From contig CAZIXE010000118.1 in assembly GCA_964543235.1 (NCBI GenBank), positions 1-5,548 of the forward strand: a stretch of 5,548 nucleotides of DNA. The letters run 5' to 3'. Both the position numbers and the translations under genes were made by a program. The notes beneath the pieces are model-generated. The model was not told the DNA's origin. It did no database searches and worked only from the letters and a program-made list of their open reading frames with translations. Shown here piece by piece: positions 5,528 to 5,548 of this stretch (within the stretch, counting starts at the first letter, position 1; every line of letters begins with the position of its first letter). The stretch is from JANMMJ01 sp964543235 (GTDB lineage: Bacteria > Pseudomonadota > Alphaproteobacteria > Rhizobiales > Aestuariivirgaceae).

Positions 5528-5548
5528 ATGACGGTGGCGGCGATGCAG
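5528..5548 (+). CDS. Possible start of a further plus-strand gene, cut by the window edge
   Basis: ATG at 5528 begins MTVAAMQ and runs off the end of the window, with G-ending codons like the other genes. A weak Shine-Dalgarno candidate, AGAG (5517-5520), lies 7 nt upstream. The frame is open further left to an ATG at 5468, which would give a 27-residue start (MRLQSEHPILG...), but those codons lack the G/C third-position bias. It would be divergent from the oxygenase gene. Too little is visible to name a family, and it may not be a gene. Confidence 0.25.

Larger units (their letters stand above)
5285..5548. promoter_or_regulatory. Upstream regulatory region of the Rieske oxygenase gene, rich in inverted repeats
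   Basis: The part from about 5456 to 5515 is more AT-rich than the rest of the window and carries several symmetric elements: CTGCA-N5-TGCAG (5421-5435), the 10-bp palindrome GACTGCAGTC (5472-5481), CTGAGC-N12-GCTCAG (5481-5504) and TGATCA (5512-5517). A -10-like TAGAAT lies on the minus strand at 5492-5497, and the same bases give TATTCT on the plus strand, but neither has a good -35 at normal spacing. The density of symmetric sites suggests binding by a dimeric regulator. The regulator is unknown, though it could be encoded to the right. Confidence 0.4.

Overview
This 5.5 kb window is GC-rich with strong G/C third-position bias in its genes. It most resembles a chromosomal stretch of an alphaproteobacterium, probably Hyphomicrobiales (Rhizobiales). 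That placement rests on my recognition of the protein families (an alphaproteobacterial-type large AsmA/YhdP-like protein and a bactofilin) and on base composition, not on a database search.

Layout. A large minus-strand gene (4-3426) encodes a membrane-anchored AsmA/DUF3971 (YhdP-type) envelope protein, complete at both ends. A 372-base divergent intergenic region (3427-3798) follows. It has no convincing gene, but in its right part it holds two tandem GC-rich stem-loops and a ten-codon reading frame whose stop overlaps the start of the next gene. A plus-strand bactofilin gene (3799-4284) comes next. Its last 17 bases overlap the 3' end of a convergent minus-strand gene for a Rieske-type oxygenase alpha subunit (4268-5284). 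The last 264 bases are a comparatively AT-rich regulatory region with several inverted-repeat elements. The start of a further plus-strand gene may lie at the right edge, but only 7 to 27 codons of it are visible.

How the genes work together. The AsmA-like protein and the bactofilin both belong to the cell envelope: lipid traffic and outer-membrane homeostasis for the first, a membrane-associated cytoskeletal scaffold for the second. They are divergently transcribed from one intergenic region, so shared regulation is possible but not shown. The Rieske oxygenase is a metabolic gene with its own promoter region. It has no reductase, ferredoxin or beta subunit beside it in this window, and I see no functional link to the bactofilin. 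I found no RNA genes, insertion sequences, CRISPR arrays, attachment sites or origins. The window looks mostly like an ordinary chromosomal region. The most original signals are the structured leader of the bactofilin gene and the repeat-rich region upstream of the oxygenase.
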